Positions 34,942 through 48,205 are shown, counted from the stretch's first letter. The stretch: 64,000 bases of DNA from Schizophyllum amplum (GCA_007026445.1 VDMD01000002.1:2232001-2296000); one strand, 5' to 3'. Program-made: numbers and translations. The notes: generated by a model from the sequence alone, not told the origin.

Positions 34942-37158
34942 ATGAACCCCGCCGCGCACCCTCGCGCGTTCGCACCTCCCGCCTCTCGCGCAGCCCCGCC
35001 TCTTCTCCTCACATCCACCACCCCCGCAGCTCCGGTCGCAACGGATACGCCTCCACATACGCCGTCCCAGTCGCCCTGGCGCTACGTCCAGTTCGACGCT
35101 GCACCCGCGCGCCACGCTGGCGTCTCCCCGTTGACCGGATCCTCTCCGTTGACCGGCCCCTCACAGTCCGCCTACCCCGCCCTCATATCCACCCCTTCTT
35201 CGTCCCGTGGTCTCGCCTCCAACCGCGCTTCACCACAGCGCGCTTCGCCCGACAGGCCTTTGCGCGCCTCACCTGATCGGTCGCTCGCGCGCAGTGACGT
35301 GGCGCAGGGCAAGGCACCGTCGCGCTATTCCCCCGCACGGTCCGGCGCTTCCGCCAATCAGCAGCCCACGCTCATCGTCACCGACGTGGACGCCCAGTGG
35401 GACGAGAAGGCGACGCCCTTGGACGACTTGTCAACCCGTCAGGCGTCGCAGGATGCCCGCTCGGCGTCTCACCACGGGCGGTCGGTGTCTCGCTCGCGAC
35501 GATCCCTATCGCGCACTCGCCCCACCTTGGCGATCGATACCTTGTCAACGAAAGAGGTCTCCGAGCTTGCTCCCTCAATCCCACGCGCCTCCTCCTCTCG
35601 CTCGACACGTCAGCAGACCAGTCGCGCTATGGCAGCTCAGCTCAACGCACATGGCCAATCGAGTGAGTGTCGCCGCACGCACGCACTTTTCGTGCTCTCA
35701 TGCGGATCTTGAAATACACTTTGAAAAAAGACTGACACGTTCGTTATACTAGCTTGTTATCCCCCGCCGCCGAATCAGCAGCAGTATGCGCCGTTTTGGG
35801 CAAGAATGAGGCCTTGGCTTCCTCTGATCCTCTATCTTGCGACTACACTGGCGTTCATATGCGCTATCGCGTTCTGGAAGGTCAGTTTGCTTTTCTCTGT
35901 TGATACCTATTTTGCTTTTCCTATCAGAACTAAATTTACCCTCCATCATAATCCCTTTCCCTCAACGAAAATTCCTTGTCTAACACACCCTCCAGGACGA
36001 AGTCTTCGCCCGACTGGATGATCTCGCGCACTACCTGCAAGAGTCGGGCGACTATGGCAAAGTCGTGATGTTCTCACTCATCTTCCTCACCACCATCCGT
36101 GAGTGTCAAGTCTCTTTCGTGGAGTGGCTGGCTGCGTCGCTGCGGTCGATGCGTCCTGGGTCCTTTCCTGCAGCGGCGGCTGCACTGGTACCCGCGCCCC
36201 GTTGATATCATGTCTTGCTGTTTCATTCGCTATACTAACGCTCGCCGTCCCAGCCCCCATCCCCCTCTACTCCACCCTCACCATCCTATCCGGATACACG
36301 TTCGGCGCAACGCCCGGTTTCATGATCGCGTACGCTGCAGCGCTGTCCGGCGCGCTCGCCGTGTTTGGAGCGAGTCGGTATCTGGGTGAGTGACCATTCT
36401 TTCATAGTTTGCTGTTTCTGACTTGAATTCTCAAACAGTCTGCCTCCAACGGCCCATCACGCAGTGGCTGGGCGCAAGTTGCACGATCCGCCGGGTCGTC
36501 CGCGCCATCGAGAAGCGCCCGCGGTTGCTCTTCCTCATCCGCCTCGCGCCGTACCCGTACAACGTGATGAACTGCTTGCTTGCTGCGAGCAAAGTCACGC
36601 TCCCTGTCTACTTCTGGGCCACCGCCATCAGCCTTTTCAAGATCGCGCTGTACACCTGGGTCGGCGGCCGCATACACTCGTTCAGCCACCATGCTGCGGG
36701 TGTTGTTGGTGGTGAGTTACCTTCAGTTGTTTTCTTGGTTTCTTGTCGCCGTTCGTTTTGCGGTCGTTTGCTTATCATCATCGTATAGACGATGTCCCGG
36801 AGGACGAAGCCGAGGCAGACCACGTCGCGCGGTTGTACACCGGCGGCGGTGTCGTGCTATGCATCGGCATCTTCATCTACTTGAGCGTCGTTGCAAGACG
36901 CGCCGTGGATGAGGAGCTGGATGGAGATGATGACGATGCGGGGGTGTCTCGTGCGTATACTTGTGTTATTTCGGTTTAGGTTGACAGCTTATAACACTCA
37001 CAGGCAACCGCTGGAGAAGCCGCAGACAAACAGGCTCCGCGCGGGACGCGGAGGAACGTGTCGGCTTCCTGGAGGACACGGACGAGAACGACGTGGACGT
37101 CGGTGTCGCTCCGGGTGCGGAGCGCGAGATGTCGGAGGTCCGCGGGACGCTGGTGTAA
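34942..37158 (+). CDS. TVP38: Golgi membrane protein Tvp38 (VTT/SNARE-associated domain)
   Basis: Seven exons (34942-35662, 35753-35880, 35996-36098, 36254-36385, 36439-36711, 36789-36950, 37004-37158) encode about 557 residues. The first 240 are Ser/Pro/Arg-rich and disordered. A membrane helix (WLPLILYLATTLAFICAIAF) starts the VTT region. It shows PIPLYSTLTILSGYTFG, the typical re-entrant loop, then IEKRPRLLFLIRLAPYPYNVMNCLLAAS and a last helix GGGVVLCIGIFIYLSVVA. The tail is acidic. VTT proteins relate to DedA/VMP1/TMEM41 lipid scramblases; in yeast Tvp38 resides with Tlg2 membranes. The long disordered N-terminus exceeds the yeast protein. Confidence 0.88.
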
Positions 37159-38040
37159 GCCGCGAGCACGCCATTCTGGTCGAACTCAGGACTCGCGGTT
37201 GGCCGACCACGGGACTGAGGCGTATTCTCTGCTCCGCCAGGGACTGCGTATCTGCCACACCATGGACTTACGCTCCACCGTGGACGCCCGCTCGGCTTGC
37301 GATGCACTCACGCTCGGCCAATGACCGCGTCTTGCGCACGGCCATGATCTCACGCTCGGACACGTCCCTTCTTCCTCCACCTGCGAGCCACCTCTCGGAC
37401 TCGAACGAAATCCACAGGATCACCTGTTGTAAATATGTACATCCATCCTTTTGTTCAAATACTTTCCCCTTCGCCTGTCATCCTACTTGCCCTTTCGCCT
37501 GTCGTCATACTTTGCTGCCTGGTCGCATTTGGCCATGGCGCACGTATACTGCACTCTTGGCTTCCCCTATCCTCATCCCCCTACCACCCCAGCCATTCCT
37601 CCCTACCTCGCTCAGCCGTACCCCCACCTACCTTAAGCGCACGCAATTTTGATATTCTCTTCTATGTCTATTTATTGACCGCCGGACTTTATTTCTGCTT
37701 CTTTTTTCTTGTTCTCTCTCGCGCTTAACGTCGGATGGTTGGGAGGTTTCACTGTCTCATTCCTGACGCCTTGGCCGCCAACCTAGTCGGATCGTATAAC
37801 ACACCCTGCCCTACAGTAGCCCGCTCGCCCTAGTACCAGTATTATCCTACCCGCATCCCCTCTTCCCCTCTCCCTCTACCTCGTCACCTCTTTCTTCCTA
37901 GTAACCGCGCCCTCTCTAGTACCCTGGATCGCCTCTCTGGAACACCATCCTTCTCACACACTCCTTCGCATCGCACCATCATCTAGTCGCTCGCTCATCT
38001 TTTAGACTCGCCGCATCCTCGTGGACTTTCACTAGTACTC
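37159..38040. other. Pyrimidine-rich 3' flank of TVP38
   Basis: From about 37430 to 38040 the plus strand is strongly C/T-biased with few purine runs. Open frames here (97 codons and fewer) reflect that bias and are not supported as genes. Confidence 0.6.
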
Positions 38041-41000
38041 CCAGCATGTTACTTAGGGCATCTGCAGTGTATGATCATCTGTCTGGGGGACCTCTTTCGC
38101 TTTGGCTTCGGGATATCAATGTGCATAAGATGATTGACAGGAACTTGGCTGGCTGCGAGGGATGCGTGCTTGTCGACGTGTAACTTTTGAGGCGCGACGG
38201 GCATCGACGTAAATGCGGGGGAAAGTACTTACCGGACGCGCTATACAGATCTCTACCAACATATAGCAGCTCGACATCAAACGCTCCGACGAACTAGGAG
38301 ACTGCTTAGGCGCCTTGTGTTCGGGAGTCCCTCAGCATTCTCCGTTGCGACCTAGAAGCTCAAAACAGGCTTGTCACGTCATCAGTCCGCTGCTGCGTCG
38401 ACGTTGACAGAGAAGCACGACGTGTTCGTTTCAGCAAGTCTTGCCCAATGCGGTAGGCCTTGTTCTTCATCAGGTTAGCGCATGTTCGATTTTGCTTCGT
38501 GGAAGGTACAACTTTTGGTCTGATTATAATTTATGGCGCATTTATGGTGACTGCAGCTGGCTCGTGTTCTCCGGTCACGGTTATATCCATCGTTATTGTG
38601 CCCTGAACACGGGCCTCCTCGCAGGTGATACTTACATACTTGCACTAAAAACTCCGTGAACATGACCTCGACGGTCGGTGGCGCTCAACAGTGACGAGAG
38701 GCGTACGATCAGATAGGTCGAATGTACGCACGCTACGTCAAACAATGGAAGAGGGCAGCCCCCGAGTGAATGATGCTCCCATGGACGTAAGTACTTACAA
38801 CGACTGGGGACGGCCTGTGCCAATTCGTTTAGCCTACGCTGATTCCGTTATCGATCAGCGAGGGTGGGAGGAGGGAAAGGTCCTCGGGAACAGAGTCGCC
38901 GAGCGGGCTATCTGAATTCAGCTGAGAGCGAAATGGAAAGCCTGGGAGTTGGATGGTGTGCGCTGGGTCCGAGGCTCTTGCTGTGATGCCGGCGGCGAAA
39001 GAGCTTTGTGAAGGCGAGAAAGCCTGGAAAGAAGGGAAGCTTCGTTGAGTTCCAAGACGCAGGTGCGCGCGCACTTAGCGCGATGCAAACGTTCGGAGAT
39101 GTGCTTGAGCAGTGCTTGAGAAAGATGACGAGAGTGCGAAGTCCCGGTAAGCCATAGAGACCAGGGTACTTAAGTAACTGGTGCCGGTGAAGTTGCACTA
39201 CGGAGACGGCGGTCGGAGAGCCCACAGCTCGAGCCCAGGACGAGGTTCAGCCACAAGCAAGAAAGTCAACATTCCTTCAGCAACACAAGCCAGCACAACA
39301 GAACTTCGAAAAGGAACAGGGCCCCTAGTGCAGGGTCGAGAAGAAGCGTAGGGTCGGGATCACGCACATGTGCGGAGAGATCTCCGGCAGGGCAGGAAGC
39401 ACCCAGCAAGATTGCAGCAAGATCGTCTTGCGCGCGCCACGACGATCTCGTAAATGGAGAAGTTGAGAAGCAGAAGCAAGCCGCCGGACGTCTTGCTCGT
39501 CTCGAACAATAACAAGGGGTCTTGCCTACAGTGGCCCCTGCCTTTAAGTGCAAGAGCCCGGCGCCGCGCGCTATCTTCGCCAACGAAAGTCTCACAATCG
39601 AGTCCGTTATGACTCCGTCCCAAGCTGATCGACCACTCTGTCTCGCGGCGCATGCGTCGTCGACGGAGCGCCGCAGCGCCGCTGTCGTCAGATCGGCTGG
39701 GCGTGTGGCGTGCCGGCGGCAGGCAAACTAACGGTCACCTGACAGTTGAACTTCCCCACAAGACGAACGCCCCCGAGTCGTTTTCGAGGACACTTGGCAG
39801 ACGGAGTGACTGCTTAAGCTACGATATCGATATCGGCTGTGTTATCCCTGCTTTCGAGCATCGAACGTGCTGTGGGCGAGGGCGATAAGGCGTCAGCATG
39901 GTGCACGGTTGCGGTCGACGCGCCACGGGCGACGAAATAAGCAAGGATAAGGTTTTCGCCATGTGCGGGGTCGGCCGCCATCCGCAAGTTTACGCCAAGG
40001 AGCGTCGCGCGCGACTGGCGAGCGTGCTCAACGCGTCCGCGCGCATTTGGCCCAGGGTACTTGCAGGACGGGGGACATCGTCCGTTGCTCGCTGGTTTAC
40101 ACCATGCGGCAACCCGACAACAGCATAGGCTCGTCCGACACGACCCGATGATGTGCGAGGCCTCAGTGAAGGGATCCGGGGAGCTGCCCGTACATGTTGC
40201 AAGGTTGGTTGATGGGAGGAAAGTGGTTGTGGTGGCTGTTGGCGTGACGATCCAAGACAACTGTCAACAGCCGTCGTCGCTTGTGCCCCAAGTCGAAATC
40301 ATTTCCCAAGGTAAAGTTCCGTCTGGATTGGCGCTGCCGTCAACTTCAAGTCTTCCAGCAGTGACCGTCAGCGTAGCCGTGGGAGGGAATCTCGAGGGAA
40401 TAGGATGATGCAGGTATCGCCAAATGAACAACGCGAGGCCAGCCCCGAATCTTGCCTGAATCTACCGGACTCGGACGTCAGTCAACCGCAGACTCGAGTA
40501 AATTGCGCAAAAACCTCTGTAAACTGTGTCCAGAAGGGCACAGCGAACGCGCCCGCTGACCAGAGGCACGCATGGGTCCGGTCGCGCAAACAGGCGTCAT
40601 TGTTCAGTAGACCGAGCCACGAGAGCGGTCCCATAAGTCCACCCGCCGGTGAAATAACGAGAAATTGATTTTCCACTTTGACGGTAGCGGATCAAAAAGC
40701 TTGCTTTACGCCCATTTGGACACAGCCAGCATCCATCTGACTTTCTGCCACCCAGCACGTCGCCTCGAATGTGAACAAGACGATTTCGCCGCCTCTCGCC
40801 CTCCATTCCTGGTGCCCGCAGAATTGCGTTCGTTTGCAGCACAATAGCCTCACGCAGTCACATCGAAGGAGGCCCCGGGGGAAGAAGAACCCCAGCGCCC
40901 CAGGGCAATCAACAAAAGAAGGAATGCAGAAATTATACTGCAAGATCGTCGGCGGGAGCAGGTCGTGCTTATCTCAACACGCGCGTGCGCGTCACAAAGG

Positions 41001-41779
41001 GAGCGTGGGAGAGCGCGCCGACTGTGGCGCGTGTGTCGCCGTGTGAGCCCCCTCGCGTGAGCTCGAGAGCTCCCGAGCGCGCACGTCTTCGCCTGTGAAC
41101 GCGATTCGAGGCGATAACGCTAGAGGTGACTCATGGCTAGTTTCCTCACGCCTGCTATGTATATGCGCCAGTACGTCGTTCATATCGATCGTGCCACTAT
41201 ATAATCGTCCGCGCCGGGCACCTGCCGAAATGGCACCCTGCGGCGCTTGAGAGAGAGGGTGGGATTTGGGGAGGCTGAGCACGCCTCTGCGGTCCCTACG
41301 ACTGGCTGAGCGCGGCCATCGATAGGTATATGTCGTCCCTGGGGTGCGCGCGCGACGGGTGGCAGGGGACGGCGTGCGGGGGCGTGTAGGACGCGTGCGC
41401 GATGCGCACTCGATCAGCGCAGAGCAGTGGAAGCACGCGCGTCATGCCAATCGCTATCGGCGCGAGGGCCGGGATTTGCTGATGGGCGACAAGTCATTAC
41501 AAGTGTATTGCACACGTACTAGTAAAGAACCGAATAGCGATGCACTGCATATGGCCGTACGAGACCTCCGGAAAGCCGTATGGCTCTGACGGGTTGGAAT
41601 TGGCTTACCTCCTAGACAGCGAGACTTGTCGGTGGGTAATGGTACCGGGAGACAGAATTTTGCGAGGCGCACAGCGTAGGACGACCTGGAACGACTCGCC
41701 ACCCGGACGCGCAGGTTGACTTCCCGCGGACTCCGTAAAGCCAAGACGTAGACGCTCAGAGATCGGCTGTCAAGGAACG

Positions 41780-41793
41780 GAGGCTGTTTGACG
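41780..41793 (+). repeat. Possible solo terminal-repeat remnant of the foldback family
   Basis: GAGGCTGTTTGA plus two bases, identical over 12 bp to the left terminus of the element at 49958-50203. No TA lies before it and no partner end was found within 1 kb, so this is either a degraded copy or chance. Confidence 0.3.
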
Positions 41794-42119
41794 TACTGCG
41801 AAGCTGGCGCTGCCTAAAGCCCGATGCTGCCAAGTCTCGCGGGAAGCGCTATTCAGCGAAGCAAGGGAGGCCAAGGCCACGCGAGCGCCGGCGACAGTAA
41901 GCGCGTAGAGAGAGCAGGCGCGTTGAGGGCGCGTAGCGCACCGGTTGCTGCAGGACGCGGGTCAGTATCCGCGCGCGACGAGAGTCTGGACGCCGTACGT
42001 ATCTGTGGGGTGTTCGCGGGAGAATCGTTAAGCTCGTCGTGGCTCGCCGTGGCGGCGGCGGTCGTGGGTGGCAGTCGAGGCCCGAGGGTAACAGAGCGGG
42101 CAGCGGTGACGCGCTATAG

Positions 42120-42667
42120 TCAGTACAGACACATAGCCGTCAAACGGCACGCCTCGACTCTAGCATCACCGATTGGGACTCGGCGAAGGTTGAGCTCGGT
42201 CGATCGGACAATGTTCGAGAACGAGCCGCGCCACATAAAGAGAAGGTCTTCGAAGTGGACATTGCAGGGGAGGTGGCCGTGCTGAGAACAAACCGTATAA
42301 ATAAACCGTATACCTTGTCGAAATGAAGAGTACAATGAGTACAATGAGCACCCACTTACCTCGATTTCTCGGCCCCGAAATACGCCAGGAGGATGCCCGG
42401 CAGATGTTCGAGTGAAACTGGGTCGTCGACGTGAAACGCAGGCAAATGAGACTGTCGATAGCTGAAGAGAGCATCGTAACATAACGCTCCGAGGATGGCG
42501 AGCGTTGCCAGAGCGGCAGTAGCTTTGGGGACCGCAAGAAAAAATCCCGCTGCGGCTGGAAAGATCCCGTCGACGTGGGGGAGAAGAGGACGAGACACGA
42601 TCTGCGACCCGCACCTTTGGGATAAGAGACGAACAGTACGAGACGAATGTTGGGTACATGTTTTCAA
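42120..42667 (-). other. Possible spliced minus-strand transcript, coding status unclear
   Basis: On the minus strand, a frame from 42667 encodes about 100 residues, including a hydrophobic stretch (AAAGFFLAVPKATAALATLA), and runs into a strong donor GTAAGT at 42361. An acceptor TTCTCAG about 75 nt later opens a second stretch, but the reading frames across this junction do not yield a recognisable protein. A 221-codon frame covers the same DNA unspliced in another frame. Not supported as a gene. Confidence 0.2.
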
Positions 42668-43188
42668 GAACTGGAGCGCCAGCGGCTGGCCATCGTTGTC
42701 CAGTCGCTATGTCACCTTCGTGCTGGCGGGGAGCTCGGTGGACCGGGGACGCGCAAAAGGTCGAGATCGCTGGCATTGTGGACATATTGGGAAAAAGCCT
42801 AGCTTTGACTTCCTGGCGACATGCTGACAGGCGTACATAATTTCAAGCGGACATGACGTGCGAACAGGTTCATCTGGCCGGCGGGCGTAGAGGAGGGCAG
42901 GGGAGGGCACAGAGTTAAGGGGACGGCGCAGAGGAGTGCGGGGTAGGGCGCAGAGTCAAGAACGCATGTGGACCGTGGCGAGGCCGCCGAGGTTCGCCTG
43001 ACGCTACCTCAGCCTGACGCTGCAGGATCGATGCGGAGAAAGGCGCGGGTGCAGGATCACGCGGGCTCCCACAGCGCTGCATCCTCGGTAATCCAGGGTT
43101 AGACGCGCCCCAGGACGCAGAGGGCTCGAGTAGGAGATGTACAATTCCGGGATGCGGAGGCGAGGACCGGACTCATGCAAGCAACGGA

Positions 43189-43256
43189 ATCAGGCGAGAA
43201 ACGGAGCCAGGCGTGAACGGGATCAGGCGAAAAACACACGCAGTCAGGCGAACAGC
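43189..43256 (+). repeat. Degenerate tandem repeat (CAGGCG units)
   Basis: Four imperfect copies of a unit with the core YCAGGCG followed by A-rich bases, spaced about 15-20 bp apart. It lies in the gene-poor island before the HSF gene. Confidence 0.6.
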
Positions 43257-44219
43257 GCAGATCATGCTGTCCTGATGACCGGCGGCAAAGCGTTCAGGTC
43301 ATACCCTGGGCTTGAAAGCTGCGAAATGGGGTGTCAGTTGCGAGTGATGAGCAGTCGGGAAAGCTTGTTGTCCGGTTCTTGTTAGCATCACATATACTCA
43401 TGCGCTCCTGTGATATGGAGGGTGCAACTGGGCGGGGGCGCTGGTACGGAGAGGCATAAGGCGAGCTTTGCTGGAATTGGTTGACTCAGAGGGCTGAGCG
43501 TCGTTGTATTGTATCGTCGGGAGCTGCAGTTCCGCAGAGCATGCATTCGCTGGCAAGTGGCCAATGGTGTCGTGCTAGAGGAGCAGCTGAATTTCCGGGG
43601 CGTTGACGAGGCGCTGGCAGCGGCGGACAGGCAAGCGTGCGTACGACGGCAGCGCGTGAGCGCCGCAAGCAGATGCAGCGAGTACGAGAGGCCGTTGGAC
43701 ACAGTTGACGGATCGGAGAGCATCGAGCGAACGATAAGCGTGGGGTGGTTCCGGATTATACGCGCTCTGCATTGTAGGTCTTCCGGCGTATGTGCGTGCG
43801 AACGATTGGGAGAGAATGAATGGGGAGAGTGCGAGACTGCGTGAAGTCAAGTATTAGCTTGCAACTAGTGGATGATGTGACGTGGACTGGATAGTTTGCT
43901 ACGAGGACTGTCGAGGCGACAAGACGCTACTCGACAAAACGTGTTACGACTTTCGAAAGGCGTCGACTCGCGGGGGCGTCCGCTGAGGTTGTTCGCGGGG
44001 GCACATGGTGATAGGAGTGGCCCGGGGTCCTCGTTTGTCTATATTTAGGGCTATCTGGCCGAGGCGCCGTGGGCCGACGGAGGATCTGAAGATGAGGGCT
44101 AACCCCATTGGTTATATCCGTGATACTGGCGATTTCAGTTTCTGCCGCCGAGCGTCCCATCAATCCTGCCATTTGGGTTCAGTCCTCGGGCCCTCTTATA
44201 GTCTCTCTTTGCGCACACC

Positions 44220-46318
44220 ATGGGTGATCTCTACCCTCCCTCTGCCGCGCCCCCCATGTCCGCCTCCTCAGAAGAGAATGACCGCCCGAAGGATCTCAAG
44301 GAGGGCGCCAAGCCACAAGCGACGTTTCTAACAAAGCTTTATGCGTGAGTCGCGACCAGCAAGTCCCTCAAGTTTCCCCCCGCTCACGCCCGCGCAGCCT
44401 CCTCGAGCGCAAGGAGAATCACCACATGATTCGCTGGGACGAGGCCGGCGAGCACATCATCGTCGAGCGCCCCGAGCAACTTGCTCTGCACGTCCTGCCC
44501 TCCATATACCGCCAGTCGCGCTTCGCGAGCTTCTCCCGGCAACTTAACGTGCGCTCCCGCTCCGTGCTTCTTCTTCTTCCCTCCGTCTCACCTCGCCCTG
44601 CAGATCTATGGCTTCATGCGCAAGGTCAATCTGCGCAACGTCGACCCCGCCATCGACGACCCAGATGCCTCCACCTGGTCCCACCCCACCCTCAACCGCC
44701 ACTCCCCGCCAGAGGTCGTCGCCAACTTCAAGCGCCGCGTCCCGCCCCGCCTTCCCAAGCCCCGCAAGCGCGACCAGCAGGAGTTGCACAACATTCCTCC
44801 CCCGCGCTCCGCGATTGGCATGGGCCCCGCCCCGCCCTCTCTCCCCATGCTCCCTCAAAAGAACATGCACGGCAGGCCCCGTGGCTTCTCCTCCCCGGGC
44901 TCGTTCCATCTCAATCCCAACGCCCACGGTTCTTGGGATCATCCGTACCGCGGCACCCATCTCCCCCCGCTCACGGTCCCCCAGTCTTCATACCCCATTC
45001 AGCAGGCGGACCACTCGCCCATCTACCCGTCGTCTCAATACTACGACAATCCGTCCACCGCCACACCGTGGAATCAGTCTTACAACACCTCAGCCTCATC
45101 ATCCCTATCATCTCTGCTCAACCCCTCTTACCCGGCGTCACGTCCCAATCCAACCATTAACACGTCATATTTCCCCATCGACCAGCACGCATCGGCCCCT
45201 GCGAGTATGTCTCCGGACTCTCGGCCTCCGACAGGATATGGCATGTCCTCGTCCTTGGCGAGTCTCTCGTCCGGCTATGCCTCCTCCAGGCCAGGCTCAT
45301 CGCAACGCCGCCTATCTCCTGAAAGTCCGTCTCACTCGCGGGAACGCCGCCAGCGGAGTCATAGCCACGCCATGCACCCGTATCCCACGCCGTACGCAGA
45401 CGCGCAGCGGCCATCGACTGGGTCGTATGATCACCGTCCGTCGACAAGCCCGATGTACGACGCGCCACGCCCATCGACCAGTCCCGCGCCGATGGACCAG
45501 TACGACGACTCGAGAGGGCGTGGTATGATACAGCTCCCCTCCCTGCCTGCCGCAACCCGCGGCGCCATGATGGACCTGCCACCCGTGCGGTCAACGGAGG
45601 CACGGTCGCAATTGCACCCGCCGCGCATCTCGTCGACTGGTCGGCTCGATAGCTTCTCACGCGTCGAGCCTCTATCGTCGCTGTCGAGAATGGATGGCCT
45701 GCACGTGTCCAACCGTGGCGACTACGCGTACGGGAGCGCTGGCGCCGACTTTGCGTACAGCGCGCCGAGCGGCGGTCACGACATCGCCCAGCCGGATTTT
45801 GCCTTTAACGCGCTGGACACCACGCCGCCCACATCCAGCGCGGGATATACGCAGGGCCCGACGGTGAGCAGCAACAGCGCGCACACGCCGTCGTACAGCA
45901 CGCCCAACTCGAGCGGGCCATATACGCCGAACGGGTACGACAGCACGACGTACCAGTCGAACAGCGGCTACCCGACGCACCCGCCGTCGAGCGCGACGAG
46001 CTACGACCCGCCGCACTCGAGCCACGGGTACGAGTCGCACGGCAGCGCGTACACCGACGGGTATCACGCGCCGGGGTCGAGCGGCGGGTACACGCCCAAT
46101 CCGGGCACGTACCAAAACAGCGCGGCCGCGGCGGCGTACGACCCGCCGCACTCGAGCGGCGGGTTCGACTCCAACACGTCAGGATTTGCGTCGCGGCCGG
46201 GGACCGCTGAGACGGGTGTCAATGGACGACGTACGTGCCGGACGCCGGATCTGTCGACTTCTGCTCATCTTCCATCCAGTCTCGCCAGAGTTCGGGTTTA
46301 GCGTGCCCATCAGCTGAG
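44220..46318 (+). CDS. Heat-shock-factor-type transcription factor
   Basis: Four exons (44220-44344, 44398-44548, 44604-46230, 46281-46318) encode about 646 residues. The HSF DNA-binding domain is N-terminal, at about 34-120: TFLTKLYALLERKENHHMIR, then SIYRQSRFASFSRQLNIYGF, the recognition-helix region, and KVNLRNVDP, with both introns at classical HSF-domain positions. The rest is low-complexity Ser/Pro/Tyr-rich sequence with imperfect repeats around YDPPHSS. No heptad-repeat trimerisation domain is evident, so this is an HSF-like regulator rather than canonical Hsf1. Splicing the 3' intron (GTACGT...CATCCAG) yields the end LSPEFGFSVPIS; without splicing the frame stops at 46301. The gene stands alone between two gene-poor islands. 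Confidence 0.85.
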
Positions 46319-48205
46319 CGCTGCCAGCGTCCGCCGGCGCCTGCGGATCCCGGATCGTCGTCTCTGTTCCTCTCGTCTCTTGCTCGTTCGTCGCTGTGTT
46401 TTGCTCTTGCTGATTATATGCGTGTCTGCCTCTGTTGGACTGGCGGATGGCCGCTCGCCGCCTTTACCTATTCTCGAGCCGGCCGTCTCTCATTTTTGTC
46501 TGATGATTGACTTTTCGACCCTTACCTGTGTGCGTTAGTAGCCGCCGCTTTTGTTGATACCACGGCTACCTGGGATTGCAGATGGACCGTTCTTAATCTC
46601 GCTCGTCTTCATGTACATACAAACTCCATCCATTCACCTTCCATCTCACTTGCATTTTTTCGTGACTTATTCATGTCCAACGCTTGACAAAGGTCCAATC
46701 TGTACTGCTAATATCCTTGATTTCAATTCATCACCGCTTTAGAGATCCATTGGGAGTGTGAGCGCTTGAGCGCTTGAGCAGTCGTACGAGCTGGACAGCT
46801 TGACCAGGAGAAGGTCTTCGCCAGAGTCCGAGGCTCGGAGTTTGCCGACGTCACGCGTCAGGTTGAAGTTGCAAGCGTGGGAAAGTACACATACCTATTC
46901 CTGATCAAGACTTTGCAAGAGCCGAAGTACCGCTATCACTCATTGGGCTAGCGATAATCGACGTTCCGACATTCTCCCCGTCAGCGTCTACCACACTCAG
47001 GATCGGCGCGAAGGGCGCTACGAACGTCGTCCGAATAGCCTAGCTTGAACGTATTCGCTGGCCATCCTATGCAGCAGCACCTATGCAGTCCCATGATACC
47101 CGGACTTTTCTGCGCTGGACTGTGTCTATCTATTGGCCTATCATGATGCTGATAGTCTCGCCTCTTGGGCGTCCGCACCTTTGCCATGAGGATTCGGCCT
47201 TGTACGTCCTGAGTTGATTATCATAGGCTGACGAGCATCGGCTGCTGTAGAGCGCGGGGAATCTCAGCACGGATCCTTGCCTTGAGCGACCGTGCCGTGT
47301 ACACTGTGTGCTCGCGCGGGAGCACATGACGGTCCACGGGAATTTGTGCATTGCACGCGCGTGCAACGAGATACGGTAGCCCGTCCTTTCTGCGCTCTCG
47401 ACATTCATTTGGGATATGACGGCGCTGTTCACCTGGATAGCGCGGCTCCCCCTCAAGCCGCCTTACCAACATAGCCTGCGACACCTCACGCCTGCTGCCC
47501 ACTCTGGTCTAGACGAATAAGCTTGCCTTACTAGCGGTGCGCCTTCACCCATCTTGCGAGCACGTTTCCAACCTTTACTGACGCCCGCATACGCAGACAC
47601 TGCTATTCGTCATGATGAACAAGGCCTCACGCAAGATGCGGCGTCGCCTCGTCCTCGATACATTTTATCGATGTCACTCATGCGATGAGATGAGTCCTTG
47701 TGTGAGCGTGACCTCCCCCGCACATGTTGTGCGCGCGGCGCGCCTCTGGGGTGTGGCCCGGGGTAGGGACTCGGAGGGCGCCGCGGTGCGTGTTCAGTGT
47801 TCTTCCGCATGATCGGCACGTCAATATAGCCCTCATCCCCGTTCTCACTCACCCTCGATTTCTGCTGGCGAGAGACGCGCATTGGCTCTTTTCCAGAGCC
47901 TTGTGAACAGCTCAGGGTTCAGCACGGCGGCCGTGGAACTGAATGGGCCTGCTTCGATCTAATTGTATCACTCTCTTTTGGCCCTTGGTGAGTCGCTGTT
48001 TTTTCTTGTCGCCTTTGTTGGGGTCCGGAGGTTGATCATGTCTTCGGAAGACCTTGACAATGGCGCAGCCGGATGGGTTTGTGGCGCACGGCAGAACGCC
48101 CCCACGTGGAAAAGATGGGCGGGAGATGCGCTGCGGCTGTGCCCCTTCGTTAGCCCCACCTTCAAGCTTCAAGCTTCAAGTCGGCTTCGACATCTTTCGA
48201 TAATA

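Larger units (their letters stand above)
38041..44219. other. Gene-poor island 1
   Basis: About 6.2 kb without a protein gene I can support. Base composition is mixed, and no frame shows the strong GC third-position bias of real genes in this window. It contains a possible foldback terminal-repeat remnant (41780), short degenerate tandem repeats (42897-42963, 43189-43256), a doubled GAGTACAAT (42326-42345), and several strong minus-strand donor-like sites (near 38235, 38797, 41610 and 42361). I read this as decayed or rapidly evolving DNA. Confidence 0.55.

Noticed and set aside
42120..42785. 221-codon minus-strand frame in island 1
   Set aside because: Low codon bias, no family resemblance, and it conflicts with the better splice-based reading of the same DNA.
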